A stretch of 15,876 bases of DNA from Chloroflexota bacterium (GCA_016210245.1 JACQUR010000302.1:1-15876), one strand, 5' to 3'. Shown: positions 7,191 to 15,442, counted from the first letter of the stretch. Translations and numbers: made by a program. Notes: generated by a model from the sequence alone, not told the origin.

Positions 7191-7988
7191 TACGGAGGTC
7201 GCTCGCCAGAAGGTGCGCGCCAGCGCCCAGGCGGGCGCGCGGGGCTCCAGCCGCTCCAGGGCTTCGACCGCGCGCAGGGGCAGACGGCGGTAGAGGTAGG
7301 GCGAGAACAGGAAGCAGCGCTGCCGGGCGCTAGCGGCCAGGTCGAGCCGGCCCAGCGCGCGGACCACGTCGTGGTCCGCGTGCGCGTAGACGCGCTCTCC
7401 CCAGTGCTGCCGACCCAGCGCCAGGAGCGCGCGGGGGCTCCAGCGGTAGGTGTCGAACACCAGGCTGCCGCCGGGCGCCAGGACCCGCGCCACCTCCGCC
7501 AGCAGCGCCTGGAGATCGGCGAAGTGGAACGCCAACCGCAGCGCGACCACGGCGTCGAAGACGCTATCGGAGAAGGGCAGGGCGAACGCGTCCCCGCGCG
7601 CCAGCGGAGAGTCGGCCTGCGCCCGCGCCCGGGCCAGCATCGCCGCCGAGCCATCCAGGCCCACCACCCGATAGCCGAGCCCGGCCAGCAGGCCGAGGGC
7701 GCGCCCGGTGCCGCAGGCCAGGTCGAGCGCCAGCCCGCCGCGGGGCTGGAGTGGTGAGTGGTGAGTGCTGAGTGCTGAGTGCTGAGTGCTGAGTCCTGGG
7801 TCCTGAGTGGAGGTTTTCGTCCTCACTGAGGACTCAGCACTCAGAACTCGCAACTGGAGGTCGGGCAGCAGCGAGCCGACCAGCGCCAGCTCGCGCTGGC
7901 TCACCCGCGCGCCGCTCGAGCCGCCGAAGCGAAGCTGGTCGTAGCTACGGGCGATTCGGAGCTGGCTGTAGAACGTGCGCTTGTCCAC
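7185..7988 (-). CDS. SAM-dependent class I methyltransferase with an in-frame repeat insertion
   Basis: A 267-residue methyltransferase. The SAM-binding motif I is LDLACGTG (88-95), followed by VVGLDGS (108-114), GDAFALPFSDSVFDAVVAL (132-150) and VLAPGGSLVFDT (169-180), the typical layout of Methyltransf_11/25 enzymes. I start it at GTG 7988 (GGGGG upstream), which keeps the conserved RIARSYDQLRFG segment and overlaps the preceding glycosyltransferase gene by 44 bases, so the two are probably translationally coupled. Residues 46-82, just before motif I, are low-complexity (LSAESSVRT, LSTQHSALSTHHSPL) and are encoded by a 7-base-word repeat element. The rest of the protein looks intact. It is the last gene of the envelope operon and may methylate the glycan or lipid product; the substrate is unknown. 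Confidence 0.85.
   Translation of the reverse strand: MDKRTFYSQLRIARSYDQLRFGGSSGARVSQRELALVGSLLPDLQLRVLSAESSVRTKTSTQDPGLSTQHSALSTHHSPLQPRGGLALDLACGTGRALGLLAGLGYRVVGLDGSAAMLARARAQADSPLARGDAFALPFSDSVFDAVVALRLAFHFADLQALLAEVARVLAPGGSLVFDTYRWSPRALLALGRQHWGERVYAHADHDVVRALGRLDLAASARQRCFLFSPYLYRRLPLRAVEALERLEPRAPAWALARTFWRATSVE
7751..7849. repeat. 7-base-word hairpin repeat inside the methyltransferase gene (word GTGCTGA)
   Basis: The plus strand carries four copies of GTGCTGA, then GTCCTGG and GTCCTGA. After GGAGGTTTTCGTCCTC comes the reverse complement. Bases 7777-7797 pair with 7829-7849 at 20 of 21 positions, and an inner stem (about 7800-7833) is also possible. The element adds about 37 codons to the coding frame without a stop. 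Confidence 0.88.
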
Positions 7989-9135
7989 GTTGGACCCCCA
8001 GGTAGAGCTCGTGGTACCGCTGGGCCAGGCTGGCCGGCTCCAGCCGCGCTGCCAGCCGACGCTGGCGGGCGCGCATGCGGACGCGTCGCGGCGCGTCGGA
8101 GAGTAACTGGCTGATGGCCTGCCCCAGGCTGGCCGGATCGTCGGCCGGGCAGAGCAGCGCCGTCTCTTCTTCCTGCAGCAGCTCCTCCAGGAGCGGCAGG
8201 CGGCTGGTGACCAGCGGCACGCCCACGGCGAGCGCCTCCAGGACCACGTTGGGGAAAGCGTTCTGGCCGATGGTGAGCCGGTAGGGCAGCGCCAGCACAT
8301 CGGTCGCGGCCAGCAGCGCGCCCACGTCCACCACCCCCAGCCAGATCACCCGCTCACTGACCCCCGGGCAGTCGAGCAGGCGCTCGATCGGCCGCCGCTC
8401 TCCCAGCCCGCTCCAGGCGAGGGCCAGGCGCGCCTGGGGATGGGTGCGCAGCACGGTGGCGAAGGCGCTGGCGAGCACGTCGGCGCCCTTCACGTGGTGG
8501 AAGTGGCCCACGTAGGCCACCAGGGGGCCGTCGGGCAGGCCGAGGTGGGCGCGGGCCCGGGCCTGGCCCACCTCGGCCAGCTTGGCCGTGTTCGACAGGT
8601 TGGCCAGCACCTGCAGGCGCTCCGGAGCGACGCCCAGTCGGAGCAGCTCGTCACGCTGGAGCCGGCTGCTGACGACGTAGCGCTCGCACTGGTACGGGGC
8701 GCAGCGCGCGACCAGGCCGTTGTTGATCAGGATGCGCGGCAGGTAGAAGTGCGGGTCGCGCGCCAGGAAGCCCCCCCGGACGAGCTGGACGGGGTCGGCC
8801 AGGTGCGCTTCGAAGCCTACCACCACCGGCAGGCCAGTGCGGGCCCGGATGAGGTCGGCCAGCACGGCGAAGGCCGGGGTGGGCAGGTTGAGGTGAACCA
8901 GGTCGGCTCCCTGAGCGCTGCGCTCGACCTGGCGCATCGCCTGCCAGAGGCGCCGCAGCTTAGCCGGCAGGCTGGCCGCGCCATCGTCGGCCAGCGCCCC
9001 GATCTCATCCGACTCGAAGGCCGAGGCCACCACGACCTGGTGGCCGAGGCTCTCCAGGTGGGTGGCCAGGGCGATCAAGCTCTCGATCTGGCCGCTCAGG
9101 CGGCGGGGATGGATGGAGGCCAGGCAGAGCTTCAC
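7945..9135 (-). CDS. GT4-type glycosyltransferase (GT-B fold)
   Basis: A 396-residue glycosyltransferase. The N-terminal Rossmann half (MKLCLASIHPRRLSGQIESL, the usual acceptor-side start) is followed by a linker near 170-190 and the C-terminal donor-binding half. That half has VAYVGHFHHVKGADVL (207-220), ATDVLALPY (277-285) and GQNAFPNVVLEALAVGVPLV (290-309). The last resembles the E-x7-E type region of GT4 enzymes, with Glu300. The start is GTG 9135, overlapping the upstream stop codon in a GTGA arrangement that indicates translational coupling. Sequence upstream in this frame belongs to the previous gene read out of frame. It would transfer a sugar from a nucleotide donor to a lipid or glycan acceptor on the cytoplasmic side. 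Donor and acceptor are unknown. Confidence 0.88.
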   Translation of the reverse strand: MKLCLASIHPRRLSGQIESLIALATHLESLGHQVVVASAFESDEIGALADDGAASLPAKLRRLWQAMRQVERSAQGADLVHLNLPTPAFAVLADLIRARTGLPVVVGFEAHLADPVQLVRGGFLARDPHFYLPRILINNGLVARCAPYQCERYVVSSRLQRDELLRLGVAPERLQVLANLSNTAKLAEVGQARARAHLGLPDGPLVAYVGHFHHVKGADVLASAFATVLRTHPQARLALAWSGLGERRPIERLLDCPGVSERVIWLGVVDVGALLAATDVLALPYRLTIGQNAFPNVVLEALAVGVPLVTSRLPLLEELLQEEETALLCPADDPASLGQAISQLLSDAPRRVRMRARQRRLAARLEPASLAQRYHELYLGVQRGQAHVLQPAPNRP

Positions 9136-10241
9136 GGTGCCGTCTCCCGCGCCAGGCCGTGCCAGACGGCCAGCCCCAGGCCCAATGCCACCCACTGCCA
9201 GAAGATGAGCACCCGGGTCACCAGCACCAGGCCGAGGATGCCCGTGAGATCGTGGCCCAGGGCCGCCAGCAAGCCAACCATCGTCACCTCCACCGCGCCT
9301 ACCCCGCCCGGCAGGAGGGAAAGGCCGCCCACCAGTCCCGCGCTGCCCAGCACTGCCATCGCCTCCGTGGGCGGGAGGTCCAGCCCGAAGGCCCGCGCAA
9401 CCCAGTAGAGCGCAGCCGCGTCGCACAGGCGGGCACCCACCGACACGACCAGCGCCTCGGCCACCGGGCGCGGGGCTAACAGGCGGCCGCTGCCGTAGGC
9501 CAGGTCGCGCAGGTGGACCAGGCGGGCCCAGGGCGCGGCGACAGCCCGCAGGGCTCGGCCCGCCCAACGGCCCAGGCTGGCCCGAGCGAGGACGAGCAGC
9601 CCGAGGCCCAGCCCGAGGCCCAGCGGCCCCAGTAGCGCGGGGGCTTGTCCCCCGCCCAGGGCTTGTCCCCCGCCCTGCGCCGCGCTCAGCCAGCCGGGTG
9701 CGGCGCCCAGCTCGGCCAGTGGCTGGCTGAGCAGCGCCACCCCCAGGGCAGCCAGGGCCAGGAAGCCGAGCCCCTCCGTGGCCTTCTCCACCAGCAGGAT
9801 GGGCGCGGAGGCGGCCAGAGGGACGCCGCAGCGGCGGTGCAGCAGGTAGAGCTTCAACGCCTCGCCGGCCCGGCCCGGGGTGACGGTGAGCGCAAAGCCG
9901 ATGCCGCCAAAGATGGCGCCGCTCTTGAGGTCGAGGTGGGGCGCCAGGCGGGCGGCGAGCAGGTGCCAGCGCGCCAGGCGCAGGACGTAGCTGCCGGCGG
10001 CACACAGCAGCGCCACCAGCAGGAATCCGCCTTCAAGCTGGCCCCAGCCCAGGTCGCCCCGGGCCTGCACCCACAGGCCGCCCATCCCCAGCGCCAGGCT
10101 GGCGGTCGCCCAGAGTACACAGCCCACCAGCGCGCCCTGGAACAGGCGCGCGCTGGGCGCCAGCGCGGCCGGGCGGGCGACGGCCACGCGGGCCGCCAAA
10201 GGCGCCTTCGCCTCGGTCTCTACCAGTGCGTCTTTGTCCAC
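9132..10241 (-). CDS. integral membrane protein, lysylphosphatidylglycerol synthase TM / AglD family (UPF0104)
   Basis: A 369-residue membrane protein with about seven or eight hydrophobic segments (for example near 33-58, 72-90, 145-180, 203-220, 263-285, 294-326 and 336-360). It carries the two family marks of PF03706: TPGRAGEALKLYLL (121-134) and LLPGGVGAVE (309-318). Members are the flippase domain of MprF, archaeal AglD and hopanoid/glycan-associated proteins; they are often linked to glycosyltransferases and to lipid-linked intermediates. I chose GTG 10241, which overlaps the end of the upstream gene by 22 bases and has AAGG before it; GTG 10187 is an alternative. Residues 188-200 (QGGGQALGGGQAP) are encoded by a palindromic direct repeat and lie in a loop. 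It probably handles the lipid-linked product of the operon, by inference. Confidence 0.85.
   Translation of the reverse strand: MDKDALVETEAKAPLAARVAVARPAALAPSARLFQGALVGCVLWATASLALGMGGLWVQARGDLGWGQLEGGFLLVALLCAAGSYVLRLARWHLLAARLAPHLDLKSGAIFGGIGFALTVTPGRAGEALKLYLLHRRCGVPLAASAPILLVEKATEGLGFLALAALGVALLSQPLAELGAAPGWLSAAQGGGQALGGGQAPALLGPLGLGLGLGLLVLARASLGRWAGRALRAVAAPWARLVHLRDLAYGSGRLLAPRPVAEALVVSVGARLCDAAALYWVARAFGLDLPPTEAMAVLGSAGLVGGLSLLPGGVGAVEVTMVGLLAALGHDLTGILGLVLVTRVLIFWQWVALGLGLAVWHGLARETAP
9637..9675. repeat. palindromic 17-base direct repeat embedded in the membrane-protein gene
   Basis: GGGCTTGTCCCCCGCCC occurs at 9641-9657 and again at 9659-9675, a period of 18 bases that preserves the reading frame. 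Bases 9637-9643 and 9649-9655 form a perfect 7-base stem around CTTGT. The element encodes two GGGQA(L/P) units in a predicted loop. Confidence 0.8.
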
Positions 10242-12253
10242 TCGTCCAGCACCTTGCGCAGTTGGCCGACCACCTCGGGCTCCGCCGCGGCCAGGTCGGC
10301 CCGTTCGCCAGGATCGCGCTCCAGGTCGTAGAGCTGGGCCTGCCAGGTGGCCGTGTCCACGATCAGCTTCCACTTGCGCCACACCACCGAGAGCTGGCTG
10401 TCCTGCTCGTCTATCTCTGTGATCACCGCACGCGAGCCAGCCGCCTCCTCCCCACGCACCAGCGGGAGCAGGCTGCGCCCCTCGACCGTGGCCGGGCTGG
10501 GCAGTTGCAGCAGCTCGAGGATGGTGGGCATCACGTCGAGCGTTCCGACCGGCTCTTGAACGCTGGTCCCGGCGGGCAGCGCCCGCGGGTAGCGCATCAG
10601 CAACGGCACGTGGACCTCGGTCTGGTAGAGGCCATAGCCGTGAAACCACAGGCCGTGGTCGCCGAAGCTCTCGCCATGGTCGCCGGTCAGCACCACCAGG
10701 GTGTCGTCAGCCAGGTCCAGCTCCTGTAGCGCCTGCAGCAGGCGGCCAAGCTCCTGGTCGGTGAAGGCGATCTCGCCATCGTACAGGCCGATCAGCCGCT
10801 GCACCTCCGCCGGGCTGGGCTGTTGCCCCGCGTGAATCAGGTCGACCGTCTGCATGCTGCCGTCGAGGCAGGAGTCGCACGGCTCGACGTACAGGCTGTC
10901 GAAGGGCGGGGGCGGCGTGTAGGGATAGTGCGGGTCGAAGTAGTGGAGCCACAGGAAGAACGGCTCCTGGCCGCGCTCGTTGAGCCAGCGGATGGCGGCG
11001 TCGGTGGTGACGTCCGCCTTGCCGTCCAGCACCTCCTCGACCCGCTTGGCCGCGCCCAGCTCGTGGTCGAACAGATGGGCCAGGGCCAGCCGCTGGACGA
11101 CCTTCTTGTAGCCAGCCGCCAGCGCCTGCAGAGGCTTGCTGGCCAGGTACGCGGGCAGGTTCACGGCGACGTCGTCGTAGGAGTCGAAGCCGCGGTCGAG
11201 GCCGGAGTAGGCTGGCTCCAGGCTGACCCAGCTAAAGATGCCCGCGGTGGTGTAGTCGAAGCCCCGCACGTGCTCGGCCAGCGGCACCATCTGGTCGCGC
11301 AAGGTATCGAGCATGTGGGCGCGCACGCCGTGGGTGCTGGGGTAGGCGCCGGTGAACAGGGTGGCGTGGGAGGCGTTGGTGTTGGGCTGCTGGACGATGG
11401 CGTTCTGGAACACCACCCCTTGCTGGCCGAGCCGGTCCATGGCCGGGGTGGAAACCCTGGAGTTGCCGTAGATGCCGAGGTGGTCGGCGCGCAGGGTGTC
11501 GATCGTGATGATAAGCACGTTCGGGCGCCGCGCTGGCGCCGGGGCGCCGGTGGGCGAACTGGCGGGCCAGGGGGTGGCAGGCAAAGCGGCGTCGGGCTCG
11601 GAGGGTGCTGGCGGCTCGGAGGCTGGCACGTCCGTCGGCTCGGACGGCGGCACGTCGGTTGGTACGACGGGCAACACGCGTGGCGCCACGGGCCGTGGCG
11701 CCGAGGCGGCAGCCGCGCGAACCGGCGTCGCCTGGATCGGGTTGCCCAGGTCGAGGCCGTGGCCGCGCAGGTCCTGGACGACCACCAGCCCAGCCAGGCC
11801 GAGGCAGGCCGCGAGCGTGAGCGGCAAGACTGGCCGCCCGCCCAGGGGGCCGCGACCGATCCACGCGAGCAGGCGCACGGACAGCAGGCGCATGCTCGCT
11901 GCGCCGAGCAGAAGCACCGCGATGGCCGGCCCGCGTCCAGGACTCAGCACGGACTCGCCCTTGCTCGGTCCGCCGGCGACTGCCAGCGCAGCCATCAGCA
12001 AGAAGCCGGCCGGCAGCCAGAGTCGCAGCAACTGCCTGGTCTCGGGCGGAGCACCCCGCAGCCGACAGGCCAGCGCCCAGAGCGCGGTGATCAGCGCGCC
12101 CAGCGCGGCGAAGATGGCCGCGTTCACCAACACGCCATAGCCGGCTACCTGGATGAACTGGTCGGGGCGGTGCCAACCGAAGGCAACGCGTCCAGCCTCG
12201 ACGAGGCCGACCAGGCAGCCGACGAGCGCCGCGAGCATGATGGCAGCAAGCAT
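10220..12253 (-). CDS. membrane-anchored sulfatase/alkaline-phosphatase superfamily enzyme with Thr in the nucleophile position
   Basis: A 677-residue protein. Residues 1-165 hold four or five hydrophobic segments (about 3-22, 38-64, 78-94, 108-132, 145-160). Residues 170-243 are a Pro/Ser/Ala/Thr-rich linker with short repeats (SEPTDVP, ASEPPAP). Residues 244-677 are a sulfatase-family domain: NVLIITIDTLRADHLGIYG (245-263), SHATLFTG (295-302), HYFDPHYPY (437-445), TGDHGESFGDHG (523-534) and DVMPTILELL (573-582). Where arylsulfatases have the formylglycine CxPxR, this protein has TNASH with Thr292 in the nucleophile slot. That resembles phosphoglycerol/phosphoethanolamine transferases and related hydrolases, so sulfatase activity is doubtful. 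ATG 12253 has GGGGGAGGATCC upstream. It is the first gene of the operon 12253-7185; an extracytoplasmic role in decorating an envelope glycan or lipid is inferred. Confidence 0.88.
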   Translation of the reverse strand: MLAAIMLAALVGCLVGLVEAGRVAFGWHRPDQFIQVAGYGVLVNAAIFAALGALITALWALACRLRGAPPETRQLLRLWLPAGFLLMAALAVAGGPSKGESVLSPGRGPAIAVLLLGAASMRLLSVRLLAWIGRGPLGGRPVLPLTLAACLGLAGLVVVQDLRGHGLDLGNPIQATPVRAAAASAPRPVAPRVLPVVPTDVPPSEPTDVPASEPPAPSEPDAALPATPWPASSPTGAPAPARRPNVLIITIDTLRADHLGIYGNSRVSTPAMDRLGQQGVVFQNAIVQQPNTNASHATLFTGAYPSTHGVRAHMLDTLRDQMVPLAEHVRGFDYTTAGIFSWVSLEPAYSGLDRGFDSYDDVAVNLPAYLASKPLQALAAGYKKVVQRLALAHLFDHELGAAKRVEEVLDGKADVTTDAAIRWLNERGQEPFFLWLHYFDPHYPYTPPPPFDSLYVEPCDSCLDGSMQTVDLIHAGQQPSPAEVQRLIGLYDGEIAFTDQELGRLLQALQELDLADDTLVVLTGDHGESFGDHGLWFHGYGLYQTEVHVPLLMRYPRALPAGTSVQEPVGTLDVMPTILELLQLPSPATVEGRSLLPLVRGEEAAGSRAVITEIDEQDSQLSVVWRKWKLIVDTATWQAQLYDLERDPGERADLAAAEPEVVGQLRKVLDEWTKTHW

Positions 12254-12813
12254 GGATCCTCCCCCAGGCGGCGTTACGTATCAGCGCGGACGAACGTTGA
12301 ACACTGCAGCAGGATGGCTGTGCGGCGCGCAATTCGGAGGCGCACGCCGCCTGCACCAACACCGGCCCTGCCCCTGAACCGGTTGCCCTCAGGTACGGGC
12401 GCGGGCGTGTTGGCCAACAGGTTGGGTTGCGCCAGGCGGAAGCGCGCCGGGTCGGCTGTGGGTTAATGCACAAGCTGGTCCGGCAGAGGAGTCATGCCAA
12501 ATCCGGGTGACCACCGGTGCTTCTGCTGGGTTGGGGGTACCTGAGCTCGGCCAGTCCGCGCGGCCTGGTCGGGCGCCACAGGGACGGGCCTCCCCCGGCT
12601 GGGCGCCATGCTTCAGGTGACTCGGCCCTGCCTACGGGGGAGTCAGGAGAGGGGCGGGGGAGCCTGATGCTGCGCCCCCGACCGGGGAGCCCGCCGATGG
12701 AGCCTCCGCGTCATGGCTGCGCTGGTGAGGGCACGTTCACCACGGAGACACGGAGACACGGAGCTTTTTCCAAGAAGACTCCGTGTCTCCGTGTCTCCGT
12801 GGTGAACCGTCCT
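12254..12813. other. intergenic region between acc genes and the envelope operon
   Basis: About 560 bases without a believable gene. It should hold the promoter of the operon reading left from 12253, but no clear -35/-10 pair is visible; only the ribosome site beside 12253 is strong. The right end carries the 8-base-word hairpin at 12735-12807. Open frames here on the plus strand are Pro/Gly/Arg-rich without family signatures. Confidence 0.6.
12735..12807. repeat. perfect hairpin repeat of 8-base words (CACGGAGA)
   Basis: The arms 12735-12763 and 12779-12807 are exact reverse complements (29 base pairs) around a 15-base loop containing CTTTTT. Each arm has three tandem units of CACGGAGA. It begins 6 bases past the accA stop codon (12814-12816) and could fold in the transcript end, but no U-run follows the stem. 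From general knowledge, repeats with this word occur between genes in several Chloroflexota genomes. Confidence 0.92.
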
Positions 12814-13684
12814 CTAGGCGCCCAGGACGCCGAGGCGGCGGTACTTCTGGTAACGCGCCTCCAGCAGCGCGTCCAGGTCCCATCCCTCGGCCCGGGCGTA
12901 GCGGCGGCGCAGGTCGCGCAGGTGCTCGCACAGCGCCTCGCGCACCGCCGCGGCGGCGGCAGGGGGGTCAGCGTGAGCCCCTCCAGGGGGCTCGGGGATG
13001 ACGGCGTCCACCACGCCGAAGTGGAGCTGGTGCTCGGCGGTGATCTTCATCGCCTCCGCCGCTTCCGGCGCTCGGGCGGCGTCCCGCCAGAGGATCGAGG
13101 CGGCCGCCTCGGGCGAGGCGACCGAGTAGATGGCGTGCTCGAGCATCAGCACCCGGTCGCCCATCCCGATCGCCAGCGCGCCGCCGCTCCCGCCCTCGCC
13201 GATGATCGTGGCCAGGATGGGCGTGCGCAAGTGGGCCATCGCCTCCAGGTTCTCGGCGATGGCCAGCGCCTGGCCCCGCTCCTCGGACTGCAGGGAGGGG
13301 TCGGCGCCAGGGATATCGACCAGGGTGACGACCGGCAGGCCGAGGCGCTCGGCGTGGCGCATGAGCCGCAGCGCCTTGCGGTACCCCTCGGGGCGGGCCA
13401 TGCCAAAGTGGCGCACCACGTTCTCCTTGGTGCCGCGCCCCTTCTGGTGGCCGATCAGCATCACCGTCTCGCCGGCCAGGCTGGCCAGACCACCGACGAT
13501 GGCCGGGTCGTCGCCAAACAGGCGGTCGCCGTGCAACTCTACGAAGTCGGAGCAGCACAGGCGCACGTAGTCCAGGGTGTAGGGGCGCAGCGGGTGGCGG
13601 GCCAGCAGCACCCGTTCCCAGGCGGACAGCGCACTGGCCGGCGGGTCGCCAGGCTGATCCAGGGGCTGGAGCTGGATGCGCCCG

Positions 13685-13698
<14 letters not shown>
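12814..13698 (-). CDS. accA: acetyl-CoA carboxylase carboxyltransferase subunit alpha
   Basis: A 294-residue alpha subunit of the carboxyltransferase that moves CO2 from carboxybiotin to acetyl-CoA, giving malonyl-CoA for fatty-acid synthesis. Seen: AWERVLLARHPLRPYTLDYV (26-45), DFVELHGDRLFGDD (51-64), GHQKGRGTKENVVRHFGM (83-100), LVDIPGADPS (126-135), the oxyanion-type glycine motif GEGGSGGALAIG (167-178) and SVASPEAAASILWRD (192-206). Compared with the E. coli protein it is somewhat short, and the N-terminal helical leader is replaced by a brief variable stretch. It starts with ATG 13698 inside the end of accD (14-base overlap) and has no strong ribosome site of its own, which suggests coupling to accD. 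Biotin carboxylase and BCCP genes are not in the window. Confidence 0.96.
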
Positions 13699-14578
<880 letters not shown>

Positions 14579-14866
14579 CTAGCGCTCCTCGTCCTGGAGC
14601 ATCCGATCTTCGCCGTCCAGCACCAGCTCAGCCTGGGCACGAGAGGCCGCGGGCACCAGGACTCGGCATGGAGTCGAGGAGAGACCGAGGAAGGAGACGG
14701 CGTCGGCCGGCGCCAGGGTAGCCGGGATCCCCTCGCTCAGCAGCAGCTCGCGCCACAGTTCAGCCGTGAGCTGATTGGGTGCTGTCCGCAGAGTTACCCA
14801 TTGCTGGCCATCCTCGCCTTCCGAGCGCGGGGCTGCGAACGGGTGCTGAAGCGGTCCCTCGGCCAT
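14579..14866 (-). CDS. DUF2007-type small protein, first gene of the accDA operon
   Basis: A 95-residue protein with the fold-pattern of DUF2007 ('putative prokaryotic signal transducing protein'). Residues 23-90 read WVTLRTAPNQLTAELWRELLLSEGIPATLAP, then CRVLVPAASRAQAELVLDG, the beta-alpha-beta pattern of this family, in which a strand is followed by a helix scanning for a 'longer-lived' partner. Function is unknown. ATG 14866 is chosen because AGGAGG lies 9 bases upstream; an extension to 14893 would precede that site. Its TAG directly abuts the GTG of accD (TAGGTG), so it is co-transcribed and probably co-translated with accD and accA. A role in regulating or assembling the carboxyltransferase is conceivable but only suggested by position. 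Confidence 0.8.
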   Translation of the reverse strand: MAEGPLQHPFAAPRSEGEDGQQWVTLRTAPNQLTAELWRELLLSEGIPATLAPADAVSFLGLSSTPCRVLVPAASRAQAELVLDGEDRMLQDEER

Positions 14867-14887
14867 GCTGGTTGCCTCCTGAACCAA

Positions 14888-14958
14888 GTCCACAGTCCAC
14901 AGTCGACAGTCGACAGTCGAAAGGAGGCGAGCAGACTGTCGACTGTCGACTGTCGACT
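14888..14958. repeat. hairpin repeat of 7-base words (CAGTCGA)
   Basis: The left arm holds CAGTCGA three times, preceded by CAGTCCA; 14902-14920 pairs exactly with 14939-14957 (19 bases), and one more pair is possible at 14901/14958. The 18-base loop contains GGAGG. It lies about 20 bases upstream of the DUF2007 start codon, so it may be in the leader of the accDA transcript. Confidence 0.9.
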
Positions 14959-14969
14959 CGGCAGAGCAC

Positions 14970-14997
14970 TGCCAAGTCTACCATACGGGTAGTGGCA
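14970..14997. promoter_or_regulatory. bulged inverted repeat upstream of the accDA operon (possible operator or terminator stem)
   Basis: TGCCA, AGT, CTACC, loop ATACG, GGTAG, TGGCA form a 10-base-pair stem with a 3-base bulge on one side. It lies between the stop of the gene at 15019 and the accDA leader. On the minus strand TTTTGC and TATGGT (16-base gap) overlap it as a weak candidate promoter. No U-run follows, so termination is doubtful. Confidence 0.35.
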
Positions 14998-15018
14998 AGC
15001 GGCAAAAGCGGGGCGGGC

Positions 15019-15420
15019 TCAGGAGGGGGAGGGGGGCGCCTCCAGGCGAGCGGCCAGCGCCTGCAGGGCACGGATCAGGCGCGAGGTCTCCCAGGCGCTC
15101 CCCCGGGCGAACGGGAAGGCCTGCTCCACCACCACCACCTGCTCGGGAGCCAGTGGCTCGCGGGACCGCCAGCCCAGGATGCGCTCGTGGTAACGCTTGA
15201 CCTGCTCGAGGCTGGCGCGCATCGCCGCGGCGAGCGCCGCCGTTTCGGCCTCGGCCAGCGTCACGGTCCCGCCGTCGTGCGCCGCGCCCAGCTTGCGCCC
15301 AGCTTTCATCAGGATGAGGGCGTCGCGCAGCGCCGAGGCGTCGGGCTCGCGGCCCAGCAAAGCCCCCTGCACCGCCTCTGCGCCGCGCAGCAGCGCCACA
15401 TCTTCGGCCGAGAACCGCAT
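15019..15420 (-). CDS. hypothetical protein, mostly helical, 133 residues
   Basis: I do not recognise this protein. It is soluble and mainly helical: a charged N-terminal part (SAEDVALLRGAEAVQ), a middle part with LRDALILMKAGRKLG and TLAEAETAALAAAMRASLEQVKRYHERILGW, and a C-terminal part with PEQVVVVEQAF and TSRLIRALQALAARLEA. There are no cysteines and no catalytic motif. I chose ATG 15420 (MRFSAEDV). Starting earlier, at 15513, would include translation through the palindromic repeat at 15443-15519 and give a Pro-rich unnatural leader. It lies between the small gene at 15538 and the accDA operon, all on the same strand. The codon pattern, with GC-rich third positions, supports a real gene. 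Confidence 0.65.
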   Translation of the reverse strand: MRFSAEDVALLRGAEAVQGALLGREPDASALRDALILMKAGRKLGAAHDGGTVTLAEAETAALAAAMRASLEQVKRYHERILGWRSREPLAPEQVVVVEQAFPFARGSAWETSRLIRALQALAARLEAPPSPS

Positions 15421-15442
15421 CCGCACCGGGCACCACTCCGAA

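Noticed and set aside
7751..7849. The repeat-rich spots as CRISPR arrays
   Set aside because: The units are 7-8 bases with no spacers, and no cas genes are present.
10242..10649. Long N-terminal extensions of the membrane protein and glycosyltransferase into the preceding genes
   Set aside because: The added residues are Ala/Arg/Pro/Gly-rich antiregister readings of the upstream genes. Internal GTG starts with overlaps of 22 and 4 bases give normal family N-termini.
12408..12419. A 12-base palindrome TGTTGGCCAACA as an operator
   Set aside because: Several 12-base palindromes are expected by chance in a window this size, and no second copy or cognate regulator is nearby.
12517..12734. Plus-strand open frame beginning near 12517 as a gene
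   Set aside because: The product is Pro/Gly/Arg-rich without motifs. Its continuation is simply the antisense of accA through the hairpin, and no ribosome site is seen.
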